Source: Massospora cicadina (taxonomy: Eukaryota > Entomophthoromycota > Entomophthoromycetes > Entomophthorales > Entomophthoraceae). From it: a DNA stretch of 64,000 nucleotides. Positions within the stretch are counted from its first letter, which is position 1, and the number at the start of each line of letters is the position of its first letter. Below are positions 1-11,235 of the stretch, in pieces. The notes below the pieces were generated by a model, which was not told where the DNA came from, did not search any database, and saw nothing but the letters and a program-made list of their open reading frames with translations. Both the position numbers and the translations under genes were made by a program. The stretch lies in assembly GCA_022478985.1 (NCBI GenBank), contig JAKSZP010009625.1, forward strand, positions 1 to 64,000, written 5' to 3'.

Positions 1-620
1 GCCAAGTCCAACAAGCTCTTGGGGCAGAGACCAGAACCCTAAGGGTCACCAATGACCTATCTAAGGTCATTGACAAAATATGGGTTTTGGCTTTTCCAGC
101 CAGGGCTGAGGAAAACAGCTTATTTAAGGCAAAAATTGAGGCGGGAATCGAACTTAACACCCAGAAAATCACAAGATATGAGGTTACAAAATCTAACAAA
201 ATTTGAAAATTTTTGATTTTGTTGAATGACGAATTTGTAGCTCATATTAGATTCCAATAACTACTGGAATCTTTGTGAAGCAACCCCCTATAAATTAAGT
301 AACAAGATGAGAAAGGCTTTGTTTTTCTCAGATATTCTGATCACCCTAATAAAGTCTAGAAATTTTTGGGCCAGTTTCCTGTATAATTTTTGTTTTCTTC
401 AACAAAAAATATACCTCTCCAAAGATCTGTGATGGCTGGAGTTCATTTTCCGCTCTGGTTTGCACCCCCTGCTGTACATGAGCAATCCAATCACTCCGCC
501 ACCTATTCTGCTGGCTCCGCCTCCTCCTATTTTTCAGGCCTTTGCCTTGGATTTTACGCCACCCTTCCCAGCTCCCAGGGCCTCTTGTCCCTGATGATTG
601 TGGCCAGTTTGGTGTGAGTT

Positions 621-1447
621 TTGCTCCAAAGATTTATATGGAAACACAATACTGACCGTTTAGGACTTCTCTTCATTTTGTTGGGTCACTTGGCCTTATT
701 GTATCACCTTTGGCCTGTGTCTTTCCCTCCAGCGACCTCATGCGCTCCAGTTTCCCTGACATTAGCAAATTATTTACTAAATTTAAAGAACTTATGGGGA
801 TATGGGATAGAGCACCTACCACCACTGCAAGGAAGTCAATCAGCAACTTTTTCAACTGGTTCCTCAATGCCCTAAAAATCCCTACCTTGATGCCATATAT
901 GTAGCCCAACTGATTTGCATAGATCAAGCTATCACTACTTGACAAAATTATGTGAGAATAGTGCCCTGTCACCATAACCCACTATGAAATGTAACTGTTG
1001 AAAACTCAGACGCTAAAGCGTTGGATGTCTCTGACATTGAGGATACTCTAAATTTCCTTATTTTAAGCCCCCCTCAGAAGTTAACCAACAAATTTACACT
1101 CCACTGAACAAGTCTAGCAGTTGACCATGTTGGTACAGGGGCAGTGGCCCTACAACAACCTTCAATGTTTTAATTGTTGGCAAATAGGACATCACTTCCA
1201 CCAATGTTGCACCCTTGTGCTCAGTGCCAAAATAGTTCACCCAGGTGGACGTTGCCTTTATCAAGAAGAGAAACAAGCCTGGGCCACGCCACCTACCTTG
1301 AGACCTGCCAATTTGGCCCCTCCAGTTCTCCCATTAAATCCTCCTTACTCCAAAATGCCTGTGCAACCCACACTTGAGGTTATAATTCAATACTCAAATC
1401 CCTCCAACCAATCCAATATGTGGGTGAAACCCCTCAAGCAAAGCTGA
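621..1447 (+). pseudogene. gag fragment with CCHC zinc knuckle
   Basis: The best frames here give a capsid-like helical stretch (710-904) followed, after stops, by a segment with CFNCWQIGHHFHQC at 1166-1207. That spacing is exactly C-x2-C-x4-H-x4-C, the nucleocapsid knuckle that binds retroelement RNA. A proline-rich tail follows to the stop at 1445-1447. At least two frame changes separate capsid and knuckle, so this is a remnant rather than a working gag. The family (copia or gypsy) is not decided by what remains. Confidence 0.6.
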
Positions 1448-2061
1448 ACAGTTAACCTTACTTCTGGAAGGATATGCTGTCAAAGAATGAAGAATTGAAG
1501 AGACCACAAACTTGAGTGCTAAACTCAATTACCCAAAGAAAATAAAATTTGAAATTTTGTTAAAATCTGAATCCCCAGAAGCATCCAAGCCTAAAATTGA
1601 TGCTCCCAAACTCACAACAAAGGTAAAAATTGACGATTTGTGAATTCCAGATTTCCAATAATAACTGGACCCCATGGAATCCCAATGGAAAAATATGATG
1701 AGAACCCTCTGAGTCCAATCAACTACCCAGGAATTACCTATGCCCAATTTTGTTCTTAGACATTAAAATGAATCAACAGGAAATGAAAACCACCAAGCTT
1801 CAACCCATATAGTTTATAACAAGTCTCAACCACCCTATCATATCAACCTGATCCAGTCAACCAATTTCAAAAAGTTTTTCGCTTAATATCCCCTTATGTT
1901 GCCTTCAAAATTAGTCCAAGTTTGACCAGTGACCCCTACCAACCTGAGGGAATTTCTGCCACCTAAATTTTAAATAATACTATCATCTTAGTATCAATCG
2001 GCGATTTTTGCAAGTCAAAACCTGCCTTACATCAATATTTTCATCATAATAATGGCCTTAC

Positions 2062-2256
2062 ATGACTAAAATATTCACCAGAAGACCAATACTCTGTTTA
2101 TCAACCAAGGAGCACCCAACACTCAAGTATCTCTTTTTGGATATGCTTTCCCTATTATTTTGGATTCAGAATCATCTGCCAGTATTATCACCAAGAACTT
2201 TTTGCTTGACATTGACTAAAAAGATATCCCCCAGGGCAACCTTGTATTCCTGATAA
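2062..2256 (+). pseudogene. Retroelement aspartic protease fragment
   Basis: In the third frame the segment reads PIILDSESSASIITKNF around 2150-2200. Retroelement proteases have D-S/T-G at the catalytic loop followed by A/S-S-x-I-I/S. Here the loop is DSE (2163-2171), so the invariant glycine is replaced by glutamate. It sits downstream of the CCHC gag fragment in the same orientation, as expected for gag-PR order. Downstream sequence (to about 2740) looks like decayed pol but I cannot name domains. Confidence 0.5.
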
Positions 2257-3003
2257 ATGGTGGCTCTCAACAGCCCTGTTGCAGCCAAGTGTTCAAAATT
2301 ACCTGTCAAAATCACTGGCAATGTATGATCTATTGATACCATCCTCTTTGACCATGATTATTTCCTGGTGCTGCTCTCCTGCTAAGCTCTCTAAAAATTT
2401 GGGATCATTGCCAACTTCAAAAGTGATCAATGGTATATACAAACTGACCAAGGGATGAAGACACTGCCTATCTGATCTACACACAACCCCTCAACCGCAA
2501 AGCAAGCCCATTTCCAACTTGTTTCCTACCTCTGCACTAAATTTTCTCCATGAGCCCAAAGCCCTGAATATTCACCAGATCCCAAGAACTGGGAGTTGCC
2601 CAATTATCTATGGCCACAAGGATGTGCCTGAACCAGAGGATGAGATTACTATTTCAAAAAATGAGGACCAGTTAAAATAAATGGCAGATGCCCTCAGAGC
2701 CCTAGGGGGAGTCAAAGTACTTGTCATGGAACCTGCTGATTAAAGTAAGACTGGGCTTCCAATATGGGAGTGCAATAACCCAGTGGAAAGCATAGAATGC
2801 CAGTGGCATACCAGTTCTGATTAATTGTAGTATGGACGCCCTATTATTTCTGTGAGAGAACTACAAAGTCAGGAATTTATTAAAGGCCCCATGAAAAACC
2901 AAATGGCTGAATGGTGGCAACCGCAGGTCTTGTAGGGGCATCTCCTAAGGGTGGGAGAGGCAAGAAAGATGTCCAATCCTCCTAGGTTTGCAGTTGGTGA
3001 CCT

Positions 3004-3809
3004 TGTAATGTTTACATGACTTAATTGAGGGTAACAACTGCCATGACAAGGCTGAGCGTCAGGAGGCCAAAAAGGTCAAGCTGCAGGACCTTCCTGACTA
3101 AAGCACAACTTGCACCAACGCTGGGTGCAGGCCAAATATGCCCAGGTTGGTTCAGGTGAAGTGCATAACGCTCAGCCCCATGTTTCAGAATTAGCGTTAA
3201 AATGGATGAGTTACCTTACAAACCATGACGGTTCAGTTCAATTGATATGAAAACGGGGTTTTGAAACTCATACAATTTATAAAATTTCCAACTTGGGTCA
3301 GCTTTTTCTTCAATCAATAAATTAAGTTCAGTCAATTACTAGCTAAAGTACCCAGCCTAATGGAAGCATGCATTTATTAGTGCGCCTGGGATTAGTACCA
3401 TTTCCATTGATTTTTTGATTCCCCCAAAATTGTTTAAATATGATTTTTTGATATCAACCTTCCTCATTGGTTGTCTTCCTTTCTTAAATAATTTACCATT
3501 CATTTTAAAGTTTTTTATAAATTTATGGTTACTGGTGAGAATCTGTGCACAAATCTTCTCAAGGAGGTCTTAAACAAAGTTGGACGTTCTAATTTTTTAA
3601 AATATGTACCCAATAAAGTGCACCATTGGGCCCCCTTGGTTCCCTCCAAACTGAAGCACCCAAACCCTCCAGCCCTGATCTCCACTTGGGTATGGTATCC
3701 CCCATGGGGCCCACCCAAGTGTTGCTATTTATTTTTTCCAACTCCTCTATACCGCGTTATATACCCTCACACATAGTTACTTCGACTCTGGCGCCCTTTT
3801 TGGTGCCAC
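3004..3809 (+). repeat. Chromovirus 5' LTR, first part
   Basis: This matches 25579-26382 base by base with scattered changes. It starts TGTAATGTTTACATGAC, the counterpart of TGTCATGTTTACATGAC at 25579. The match stops at 3809, where the gypsy-1 LTR begins, and resumes at 11134. Confidence 0.9.
3525..3776 (+). other. LTR-internal open reading frame, conserved in both LTRs
   Basis: An 83-codon frame opens with ATG inside the LTR and begins MVTGENL. The 3' LTR carries the same start (about 26095) and the same protein in the first part, then a 1-nt deletion; its second part continues as the frame at 26185-26388. Shared residues include GRSNFL, HHWAP, HPNPPAL, WVWYP and WGPP. It is cysteine- and proline-containing with no domain I recognise. 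It could be a chance frame within an LTR; the two copies differ often enough that the conservation can be tested against other copies. Confidence 0.35.
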
Positions 3810-4279
3810 TGTTAATTTTTTTGAAAATATGGGTTCAATCTGCAGAGTTGATTTGCACAGGGTTCTAAACATTGAACAACGGAACAGCCAATATGCAGAT
3901 CGCTGATTATTAATAAAAACCAATAAATAAAATATGGAGCAATTGCCCAATTGAAACTTTTATTGTAATAATAAAATGCAGAACTTATATGCAGACTATA
4001 AGAAAAACCTCCTCCTCTAATTCTTCCGCTCAACTCTTATCCCAGTATTCTATATTGATTCCACCCTCATCTTAGTAATCTACTATTCATTCCATTTTAG
4101 TAGTTTTTGTCTATCTTAAGGTTTCAGTGGAATTCCTTTCATTTGCCAAACTATTGAGGCTATGATTGATTTTCTTTACATCAATATATTATCTGCTTAA
4201 TCTCAAGGTTCATCTCAACTTTAATTTACAATATGCCGGAATGCATAGCTTATCATCCAGTCATATAATTTTCTCAACA
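3810..4279 (-). repeat. Gypsy-1 3' LTR
   Basis: In + coordinates it starts TGTTAATTTTTT and ends TTCTCAACA, with TG/CA ends. It aligns over its length to 10665-11133. A TTTATT near its middle is the complement of an AATAAA-type signal, agreeing with minus orientation. Confidence 0.85.
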
Positions 4280-4297
4280 TTATCCCCCTTTGACTGG
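4280..4297 (-). promoter_or_regulatory. Gypsy-1 polypurine tract
   Basis: Read on the minus strand, AAAGGGGGATAA lies directly against the 3' LTR end. A purine run in this place primes plus-strand DNA synthesis in LTR elements. Confidence 0.7.
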
Positions 4298-4344
4298 ATG
4301 ATAAGCTCCTATTGCTTGTATGCTCAATGGAACTTATTGTGAAC

Positions 4345-5330
4345 TTAGTTGATAATCTGACCAACCGCAGTTTCCTTAATGGTGTAGGCATTGATTTTAT
4401 TTTTCTCAATTATTTCAAACAGCTTAATCCAAATGTTATCAGGCTTGTTCTTCCGTCCAAATCCATGTTGGTCATGGAACAAGACATGATCTCCTACAGC
4501 GAACTGAGGGAAGCCACTACATCTACTCTGGTCAGCCACCTGATCACAAATCTTCTTAGCCAAACTGGTAGAGTATTCTTCCGTTTGTTTTTTGATCAGC
4601 GTCTCCATTAATTTGGTCAAATAACGCTTTGATTCCATACTACAAGTATCCCTGACGCAGAAGTAGAGCAGAGCAGGTAAAGCCGGATGTCTACCATATA
4701 TGAAGTTGAAAAGAACTCTTGCCAGTGGCAAATGGTAACTGATATTATATGCAAAGAAAGCTGTGGGTAGGAGGGTACTCCATTCAGAGGATCGCTCTTT
4801 CACAAGCTTTTGGACTATGTTTACTAATGTTCCGTTGACCCGTTCCACCATTCCATTGGATTATGGATGATAGGGTGTAGTCAAGAATCTGCAGATTGCC
4901 ATCAGTTTATTCAACTTGGGCAGGATATGTGAAGTGAAAATAGGTTCTGTTATTTATTAAGATGAACTGAGGACAGCCATGTCACTATATGACAAAATCC
5001 ATAATAAGCTTGGCGGTGGTGACCGCCCCCAAATCATTAATTACCTTGGCTTCCACCCATATTATCAGATGATCAATTGCTATGATTATGTACTTAGATC
5101 AGTTCACGCCAGTTGGCAAAGGCCCCACCACCTCAAGAGAAATGGTATTCCAGGCAAACCGGGGCTTAGCCAGCTGGTATGTGGTCTTATTGTGGAAAGG
5201 TGTTTCAACTTGCTACCTATGACAACAGTTAACCATCTCAAGCACGTCATAATGCTCTCACAATAGTAGTGGGGTCACAAAAACTCTAATGTTTTCCGCA
5301 ACCTACCATGCCCTACCGCCCAATGTGCAT
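4345..5330 (-). pseudogene. Gypsy-1 integrase
   Basis: The clearest part (4345-4851) begins MVERVNGTL, which contains the catalytic glutamate, and runs through PALPALLY to a C-terminal segment ending in the GPY/F-like region IWIKLFEIIEKNKINAYTIK. Upstream, in other frames, the first acid appears as SLEVVGP (usually D) near 5150 and the second as LINNRT (usually TDNGT) near 4950. Two of three catalytic acids are therefore replaced. The protein would splice element DNA into the chromosome; this copy cannot. The frame is broken between the pieces. Confidence 0.75.
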
Positions 5331-5382
5331 CCATAATAATCGTTGGTCTTGAAGAGGGTTTAGGGAAATTCAGTGTCAATTA

Positions 5383-6750
5383 CTAAATCTGCTTATATAG
5401 TTCCCCATTGCTTAATAAGGTATTTTGTTTAAGCTCATCTAGCACTTTAATCACTTGTGGAAGCTCCTCATGATATTTTCCCACCACCATCTTCACATAA
5501 ATAATTTCAGCCAAATCTGCTGTAATAGCAACTGTTGGTAGCCATAAAAGACAAGTCTGTATTTTGATGTTTTGCTCCCAGGCAGTATACAGTCTCAAAA
5601 TCATATACTTGGAGCTTCAACGCCCATCATGCGAGCCATCCTTCAGGTTCATGGAGATTTTGCAGCCAGTTCAAGGAGGCATGATCCGTTACCACTTGGA
5701 ATTTCACCCTGTGGAGGTATACCCAAAACTGTTTATGTACATATATCACCACTAAGCACTCTTGCTCAGTCACAGTGTAATTTTGTTCATGACAGTTTAA
5801 GCTTCAGCTACAAAGTGTCAGGGTGCTCTAAGCTGCCATCATCCTTCTGAGATAATACCGCCCCTACAGCGGAAAGTGATGCATCCATTTGTACTATTAA
5901 TTGTTTCTGAAGTTGGGGTATTGAAAAATGGATGTGCTTGCCAACGCAGTTTGTAAGACATCAAAAGCATTTTGGCATCATTCTGTCCAGTCAAAAGGAG
6001 AATTTTCTTCAACAACTCTTTGAGCGGTGCCCTAATACAACTGAAGTTAGGAATGAACTGCCGGTAGTAACTGATTATCCCCAAGAACACTTGGATATCT
6101 CGTTTATTACCTGTCCAGGTCATCTTTCATATAGCTTCCACCTTTTTTGGCTTTGGTTTAAGCCCTTTTGAGTCCACCATGAACCCAATGTATTCCAGTT
6201 GCTCATTGAAAAATGACACTTCCAAGGCTTAATCTTGATATTAACGTCAGTGAGTTAGCAGAACACTTTTATAAGTGATCAAGATGCTCAGTGAACTTTT
6301 ATGAGAACACTTTGATATCATTGAGGTAAACTAAAAATGCAGGACAGCTTAAAGTCACCTAAGATAATATCCATAGCTCTCTTGAACATAGCTGGGGTGT
6401 TGCACAAACCCTGAGGCATACATGTAGGCTGGAATAACCACTTCAAAGTGATTATAGCGCATTTCTCACATTCTGCTGCTGGCAATTCGATCTGCCAGTA
6501 CCCCAATATCAAATCCATGGCAGAAAAATAATTATCCCCTCCAAGTCAATCTAACGCGTCATCAATCCGTGGAATTGGGTAGGAATCTTTCTTCATAACG
6601 TTATTGAGCTTCCAGTAGCCAATGACCACCCAGTTTGTGCCATCTTTTTTAACAATAATCACTGGCGATGCCCGTGGATTCTTAGACAGCTCTAACATCC
6701 CTTGTTTGATCAATATGTCTACCTCATCAGATACAACCTCTTCTGCCACT
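5383..6750 (-). pseudogene. Gypsy-1 reverse transcriptase and RNase H
   Basis: Pieces in order on the minus strand: RT fingers (6546-6749, with PRASPVIIVKKDGTNW), palm (6318-6518, with GYWQIELPAAECEKCA and MPQGLCNTPAMFKRAMD), a YLND at 6317-6328 where the family has YLDD or YMDD, thumb (6040-6123, DIQVFLGIISYYRQFIPNFS) and RNase H remains (5560-5850). The Asp-to-Asn change in the YxDD box would abolish polymerisation. Several stops separate the pieces. Confidence 0.78.
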
Positions 6751-7269
6751 TTTGAGCGCTGAATAGGCCATTAACGGATGGGAGGGTTATCTCCCATGTC
6801 TACCCAATGCACTACCCCTCAGGTGCTCCCCAAGTCGTGGTTGTCAGAGGCAAAAATATCTCATTATTTTTCAAATAAAGCCATCTCCCTATCTTTCTGT
6901 TATCTGATAATACAGTTAGCGCTTCCTGCAAAACTACTGCCATTATGCTGTATGAGGAATTTACCAGCAGGCTGAGGTCCTCCCATGATCTGATGTCTTG
7001 AACATGGTGAACCTCATCAATAGGGACAGATGTAAAAGGCCACCACTTAGTGCCTTTGAATCATAATTGACTCCTTTTGTAGAATTGCTAGCAATCCCTT
7101 CATTTTTCCCACTTCCTGGTAGCAGTAGCCTCAGAGCCACATAGGGTTCAAGCTGCGATTGCTGGTAGGGTCCCATAATTTCCCTGCATAGCCCTTCAGG
7201 AACATCTATTTTGAGCTCAGTTCCTATTATGACCTGATGCCTGGAAGGTATGCTCAAAGTGCTTGCAGC

Positions 7270-7745
7270 TCATAAAGGAATACCTTTGTACTTGTAGATC
7301 TGGTTGGGGAGGGCTCTGTTCTTCCACTTCATTTGATGATATTGGACAGGAATCACTCCGTCACTATACACCAAATTTATCTGGCTGGAGCGGAACAGGT
7401 TCTTTGGGCTTCCATTAGAGGTAAAGTAAATAGGGATCTGTTGTCCCAAGATACTAATGATTTCTTCCGCCATATTGACCATGGCTCCAAATCGCCTCAT
7501 GAACGCAGCACTGATCACCATATTGTGGTTAATATTTGGCAGAACCACCGCTGGATCAGAAGCCCTAACTGAACCAAATCTCTGAGGTAATGCGCTGTAA
7601 ACTACTACAGACACAGCGCTTTGTGCCTCAGCGGTCCCATACACTACTCTGTGATCCACATCAGGCTTCAGCGGAAGCTTATCCATGAGCTTGGTGGAGA
7701 TATATTAACTGGGGCACCAGTATCTATGATAGCTCGAATTTTTGT
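7270..7745 (-). pseudogene. Gypsy-1 protease
   Basis: At about 7700-7740 on the minus strand the frame reads AIIDTGAPVNI, with an intact DTG catalytic loop. After a frame change the following 138 codons (7270-7686) resemble the gypsy-2 protease: both have an HxxxYGTA segment, then SALP and F, then VVLPN, then ISAAFMRRFG here against IGTSFLRTYG there. This is the retropepsin that cuts Gag-Pol. The frameshift between loop and body breaks it. Confidence 0.7.
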
Positions 7746-8149
7746 GCTCTGCACAAAAGTATCACAGTAGGTACACTCCGAATAATAAGAACCATTGGTG
7801 TTTGTTATGTGAACGTCCAAGGCCTTTTGTTACCAAGGAAAGAGGATATAACCATACTGACATGAGGATACTCCTGGGTGATCTTTTTTACTGGAATGGC
7901 TACGTTAACCCCCACTAGGGAGGCGACGTCCATTGAGGGTCCAGCATCACTTGTGCCGTTTTGTTCAAGGATTTACTATAAATACACCTTTTGTACATCT
8001 TGCTGGAACTCAGAGCTTGAAGCGGGAATTCACTCCCGTGAATGAAGGCGGAGGTATAAGTCAGAAGTTGTTAGTATAATAAGTCGTCAGATTGGGTATT
8101 TGGGCCAATGTAAAGAGACTCTTGGTAATCATTAGGTAAATTAAATTCA

Positions 8150-8825
8150 AATTAGCGAAGGTAGAGCATCCCATCTCTACTCCACTTGAGCTTTTCCCTG
8201 CTCAATTATAACAAATAGCACTGCATGCACCTGCTGGTTGCCTGGGCAGTTAGCCGCATAATGCTCTTTTCATCCACACAAGAAACAAGCATTTATAAAT
8301 GGCTCCTGTCTATAGTTCATGCCTGATGGGCCAGGTCAAATGTTTATTAAAGTATTGAAGTTAGGATAGGGACGGGGCAGTTGAGCATAAGGAGGGCGGA
8401 AAGGATCTGCTGACATATAGGGTGGACGAATATTACCCAATGGATTACAACTAAGCCATCGCTGTTCATATCCCAAGAAGTATGCTGCGGCAATAGCAGG
8501 AGCCTTCCGCTCCACATTGGGAGCACTGAATATAGTGGAAAGATGGCACAAAGTGTTAACAATTCAAAGAGTTCCTTACTTCATTCAGTACATGAGATAT
8601 AACATTATGCAGTTCACAGTATATTTTGACTGCCGCCATCATAACTATGCCTATATCCTCAGCGGTTAAAATATTGGATCCTACTAACAAATGAGCTTCA
8701 GCAGTGAATTGCTCTGCAAATTCCATCAGGGACTCGTTCTTATGAAACTTTATAGTCAGAAAGTTGTCCTTGCGCTGCGCCATCTTAGCCGCGCCCCCAA
8801 ACAGATGGAACACAGTATCCTTCAC
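8150..8825 (-). pseudogene. Gypsy-1 gag, capsid end and zinc knuckle
   Basis: The frame at 8556-8825 contains HLFGGAAKMAQRKDNF followed by FHKNESLMEFAEQF, which matches HEFGGPEWMSTRKSKF and FKKDEAIDEFAD of the gypsy-2 gag. Further along (about 8240-8290) a knuckle reads C-F-L-C-G-stop-K-E-H-Y-A-A-N-C. The spacing is right but one codon is a stop. Gag forms the particle and the knuckle binds RNA. Confidence 0.7.
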
Positions 8826-8990
8826 CTTTTAATAAGATATGGAACTATTTTGGAGGTAACAGGTGACCTGGTCAGCTCTCTCAACGTCCAAAGCAGAAAG
8901 CAACATTTTCACTTTCTGCAAAACTTATGCCCCTTCCACATCAAATTCAAACTGTTTAAAATATCCATGCATGTTCCCATCATGACTGAA

Positions 8991-10645
8991 GGGTGTTAAC
9001 TTCTAAATCCAGACAAAATCACCTCACTCTGGACTCTGAACGTGAGGAACAGCCAAAATAGGTTCCAAACAACTAAGGAAAACATCCCCTTGTGAACTAG
9101 CATAGTGTCATGTGGATGGATGTGAATCCATCAAAGGGGGGCGAGAAAGAAGTTGGATTGCTTGGAGGGACTGCTGCAACCCCCAAGGGATACTCGCTGG
9201 CTGATCTATAGAATTCTTCTCCAAACTTGCTGCTGACTGCATCTTTTTCTCCTTTACCAGGATTTTCATCAAAATGTTTGTCAATTATTTGCTCATCTTT
9301 GACCAAATAGCACTGAAACCGGCCATCTTGCACCTCCTGTTAAAGCACTTTGTACTGATTTTGCAATTTTTCAGAAAAAATCTTGCTCAGAATCCAGTTT
9401 ATGCTCCATGGCCTGAAGCTGTGAGAGAATGTCCTCCAATGTGCCCTGCATTCTTGCGTTCTGCCATCAAGTGTCACGCACTTGTCAGTTTTCTTCATCT
9501 ACTTGATTAACAAGAGTGGCTTATTCTCACACCAGCTCCTTGTTGGACCATTGAAGGGTATACAAACACACTCACATATCAGCATACTCCACCGTCTTGA
9601 TGAATGGAAGGGTAATGAATAAGCTCTGATCCGTCTGACTAACACACTACAACCGAGTAACCCAACCCAGCAACTGGCATTACTTTGTGGATGCCAAAAA
9701 AGAGCTGGTCATATAGTCAGCCATCTGCTGGTTGCTCCGCTCAATGCAAAGTTGACTAAATTTGACTGCCACATAGTCAACGTGATCCGTCATCTGCTGC
9801 TCTGTCAAGGAACTTAGTCTCTAATCTGAGCCAATTCTGCTTCAATATCTTCATCCCAAACTGCCAGGTCCATCATAAACTGCTCGGTGTTGCTAACCAA
9901 CATGGTGACATCCTGAGTCCATTCCGCTAATAGGCCATGCTGGTCTAACTGTTCCCCTATCACTCAGGGTAACTACTAATTACACTGTGGAACCATTCAT
10001 CCAAGCAACAGCGGACGTCCACAACATGGTTGTCCACATGCACAAGCGTCCCCTGAACCTCTGAGAAAGAGTAATCAAGGCGGTTGAATAAAAGGAAAGT
10101 ATAGTTCTGCTGCACTTGAAAAAACTGCATGACGTCCCCAATCTCAATGTAATTGCAGTCCAGCACATGCAGTAGCTGGCGTATTGAGGGCTGCACATAT
10201 GCAACCAAGTATTCCTTGGTTCCATGGGTGCTGAATCAGTGAGACAGCCCCATGGTGGTCACATTGAGATAGGACATATACATTGTGTAATAAGTTTCGT
10301 GGTCCCATTGGTTATAGAATAAACTCAGAGCATGTTCCCCCACCTCATCTTCATGAAGTCAGTACCCCCATAGAAGCCATTCTATAATACCCTGCGGCTG
10401 CTGGGGGGTCACATTTGTAGACTGACCCTTTTAATCTTCCTCCAACTCATGACAGGCGCCTAACTGCAAATCAATCATAGTGTCCTTGTCCCCCAGCTCC
10501 GTCACCATGAAAAGTGCTGGTTCTTCATTTGATGCTTCCCTAGCTTCCATGGCATATTGAGTGTGAAATCCGATCAGGTTTTTGCATAATGAATGAGGGC
10601 TCACCATGATGCCCTGATGCCAATATGCTACAGTTGACTAGTGGC
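8991..10645 (-). pseudogene. Gypsy-1 gag N-terminal region and leader
   Basis: Between the capsid homology and the 5' LTR lies about 1.6 kb with short open pieces on the minus strand: 9097-9333, and 9960-10208 beginning MVAYVQPSIRQLLHVL. The second piece is rich in V, L and F with regular spacing and could be helical. Gypsy-2 has a coiled-coil gag start in the equivalent place, so this may be a longer version of the same extension. No recognised domain is seen, and stops interrupt it often. Confidence 0.4.
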
Positions 10646-10663
10646 CCCCTGTAGTGAGCACCA
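10646..10663 (-). promoter_or_regulatory. Gypsy-1 primer-binding site
   Basis: Minus-strand sequence TGGTGCTCACTACAGGGG starts one base after the 5' LTR, the usual position and TGG start of a tRNA primer site. The same 18-mer stands at TRIM-1 (15955-15972), with a single change at 17636-17653 and another at gypsy-3 (41131-41148). Confidence 0.75.
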
Positions 10664-10664
10664 C

Positions 10665-11133
10665 AGTTAATTTTTTGGCGATATGGGTTAAATCTGCAGA
10701 GCTGGTTTGCACATATTATTAGCCACTGAGCAACGGAATGGCTAATATGCAGATCGCAGATTCTTAATAAAAATTGCTACATATGATATGGAGCATTTGT
10801 CATAGTCAAAACTTTTATTTTAATAATATAACGCAGAACTTATCTGCGGACTACCAGGAAAAACTTCCCTTCTCATTCTTCCTCTCAACTCTTATCTCGG
10901 TATTCTAGTTCAATTCCACCCTCTGCTTAGTAATCTCCTATTCATTCCTTTTTAGGAGTTTTCATAAATCTTAAGGTTTTGGAAAATTCCTTTAATTTAA
11001 TGAACTATTGAGGCTACAATCAATTCACTTTACATCAATATATTTTCCACTCAATCTCAAGGCCTGTATTGACTCTAATTTGCAATCCGCTGAAATGTAT
11101 CTCTTATCATCTAATCATATCATTTTCTCAACA
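10665..11133 (-). repeat. Gypsy-1 5' LTR
   Basis: 469 bp aligned to 3810-4279. In + coordinates it starts AGTTAATTTTTT (first base changed from T) and ends TTCTCAACA. The chromovirus LTR resumes right after it. Confidence 0.85.
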
Positions 11134-11235
11134 GATCCCTTTTCCATAATCCTGACAATGAGTTTCCTGGCGTTGTGGCTGTGCACTGCGCACCACCTCG
11201 CTGGGAACTTTATAGTTATAGACAATTTCTTGACA
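11134..11235 (+). repeat. Chromovirus 5' LTR, second part
   Basis: After gypsy-1 ends at 11133 the sequence CTTTTCCATAATCCTGACAA and what follows match 26383-26474. The LTR ends TTGACA here, equivalent to TTAACA at 26474. Together the two parts give about 908 bp, against 896 bp for the 3' LTR. Confidence 0.85.

Larger units (their letters stand above)
1..2998 (+). mobile_element. Decayed LTR retrotransposon, gag-protease part
   Basis: This stretch is coding-like on the + strand but full of stops and frameshifts. An open segment at 3-208 begins outside the window. A proline-rich then capsid-like stretch follows (about 470-900), then a CCHC zinc knuckle (1166-1207) and a protease-like segment (about 2130-2250). 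The order gag, knuckle, protease is that of Ty1/copia and Ty3/gypsy elements. No reverse transcriptase is visible before the chromovirus LTR begins at 3004, so the chromovirus probably inserted here; GACCT at 2999-3003 is the left copy of its target duplication. Between 1448 and 2060 and between 2260 and 2998 I see only decayed pol-like sequence. Confidence 0.6.
3810..11133 (-). mobile_element. Gypsy-1: full-length Ty3/gypsy element, antisense
   Basis: It is bounded by two related LTRs (3810-4279 and 10665-11133). On the minus strand, from right to left: 5' LTR, primer-binding site, gag region, CCHC knuckle, protease, reverse transcriptase, RNase H, integrase, polypurine tract, 3' LTR. It lies inside the chromovirus 5' LTR, whose two parts abut it at 3809 and 11134. 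The flanking pentamers (GCCAC and GATCC) match poorly, in keeping with an old insertion, and its two LTRs differ at many sites. Many stops, a YLND in place of YLDD and changed integrase acids make it dead. Confidence 0.88.

Noticed and set aside
133..195. tRNA B-box-like sequence on the minus strand (AAGTTCGATTCCCGC) suggesting a tRNA or SINE
   Set aside because: The T-stem bases on either side do not pair, and no A box or acceptor stem is found at the right distance; it also overlaps a retroelement-like reading frame on the + strand.
3525..3776. Envelope-like gene of the chromovirus
   Set aside because: The frame lies inside the LTR, is short, and shows no signal peptide or membrane segment that would support an envelope protein.
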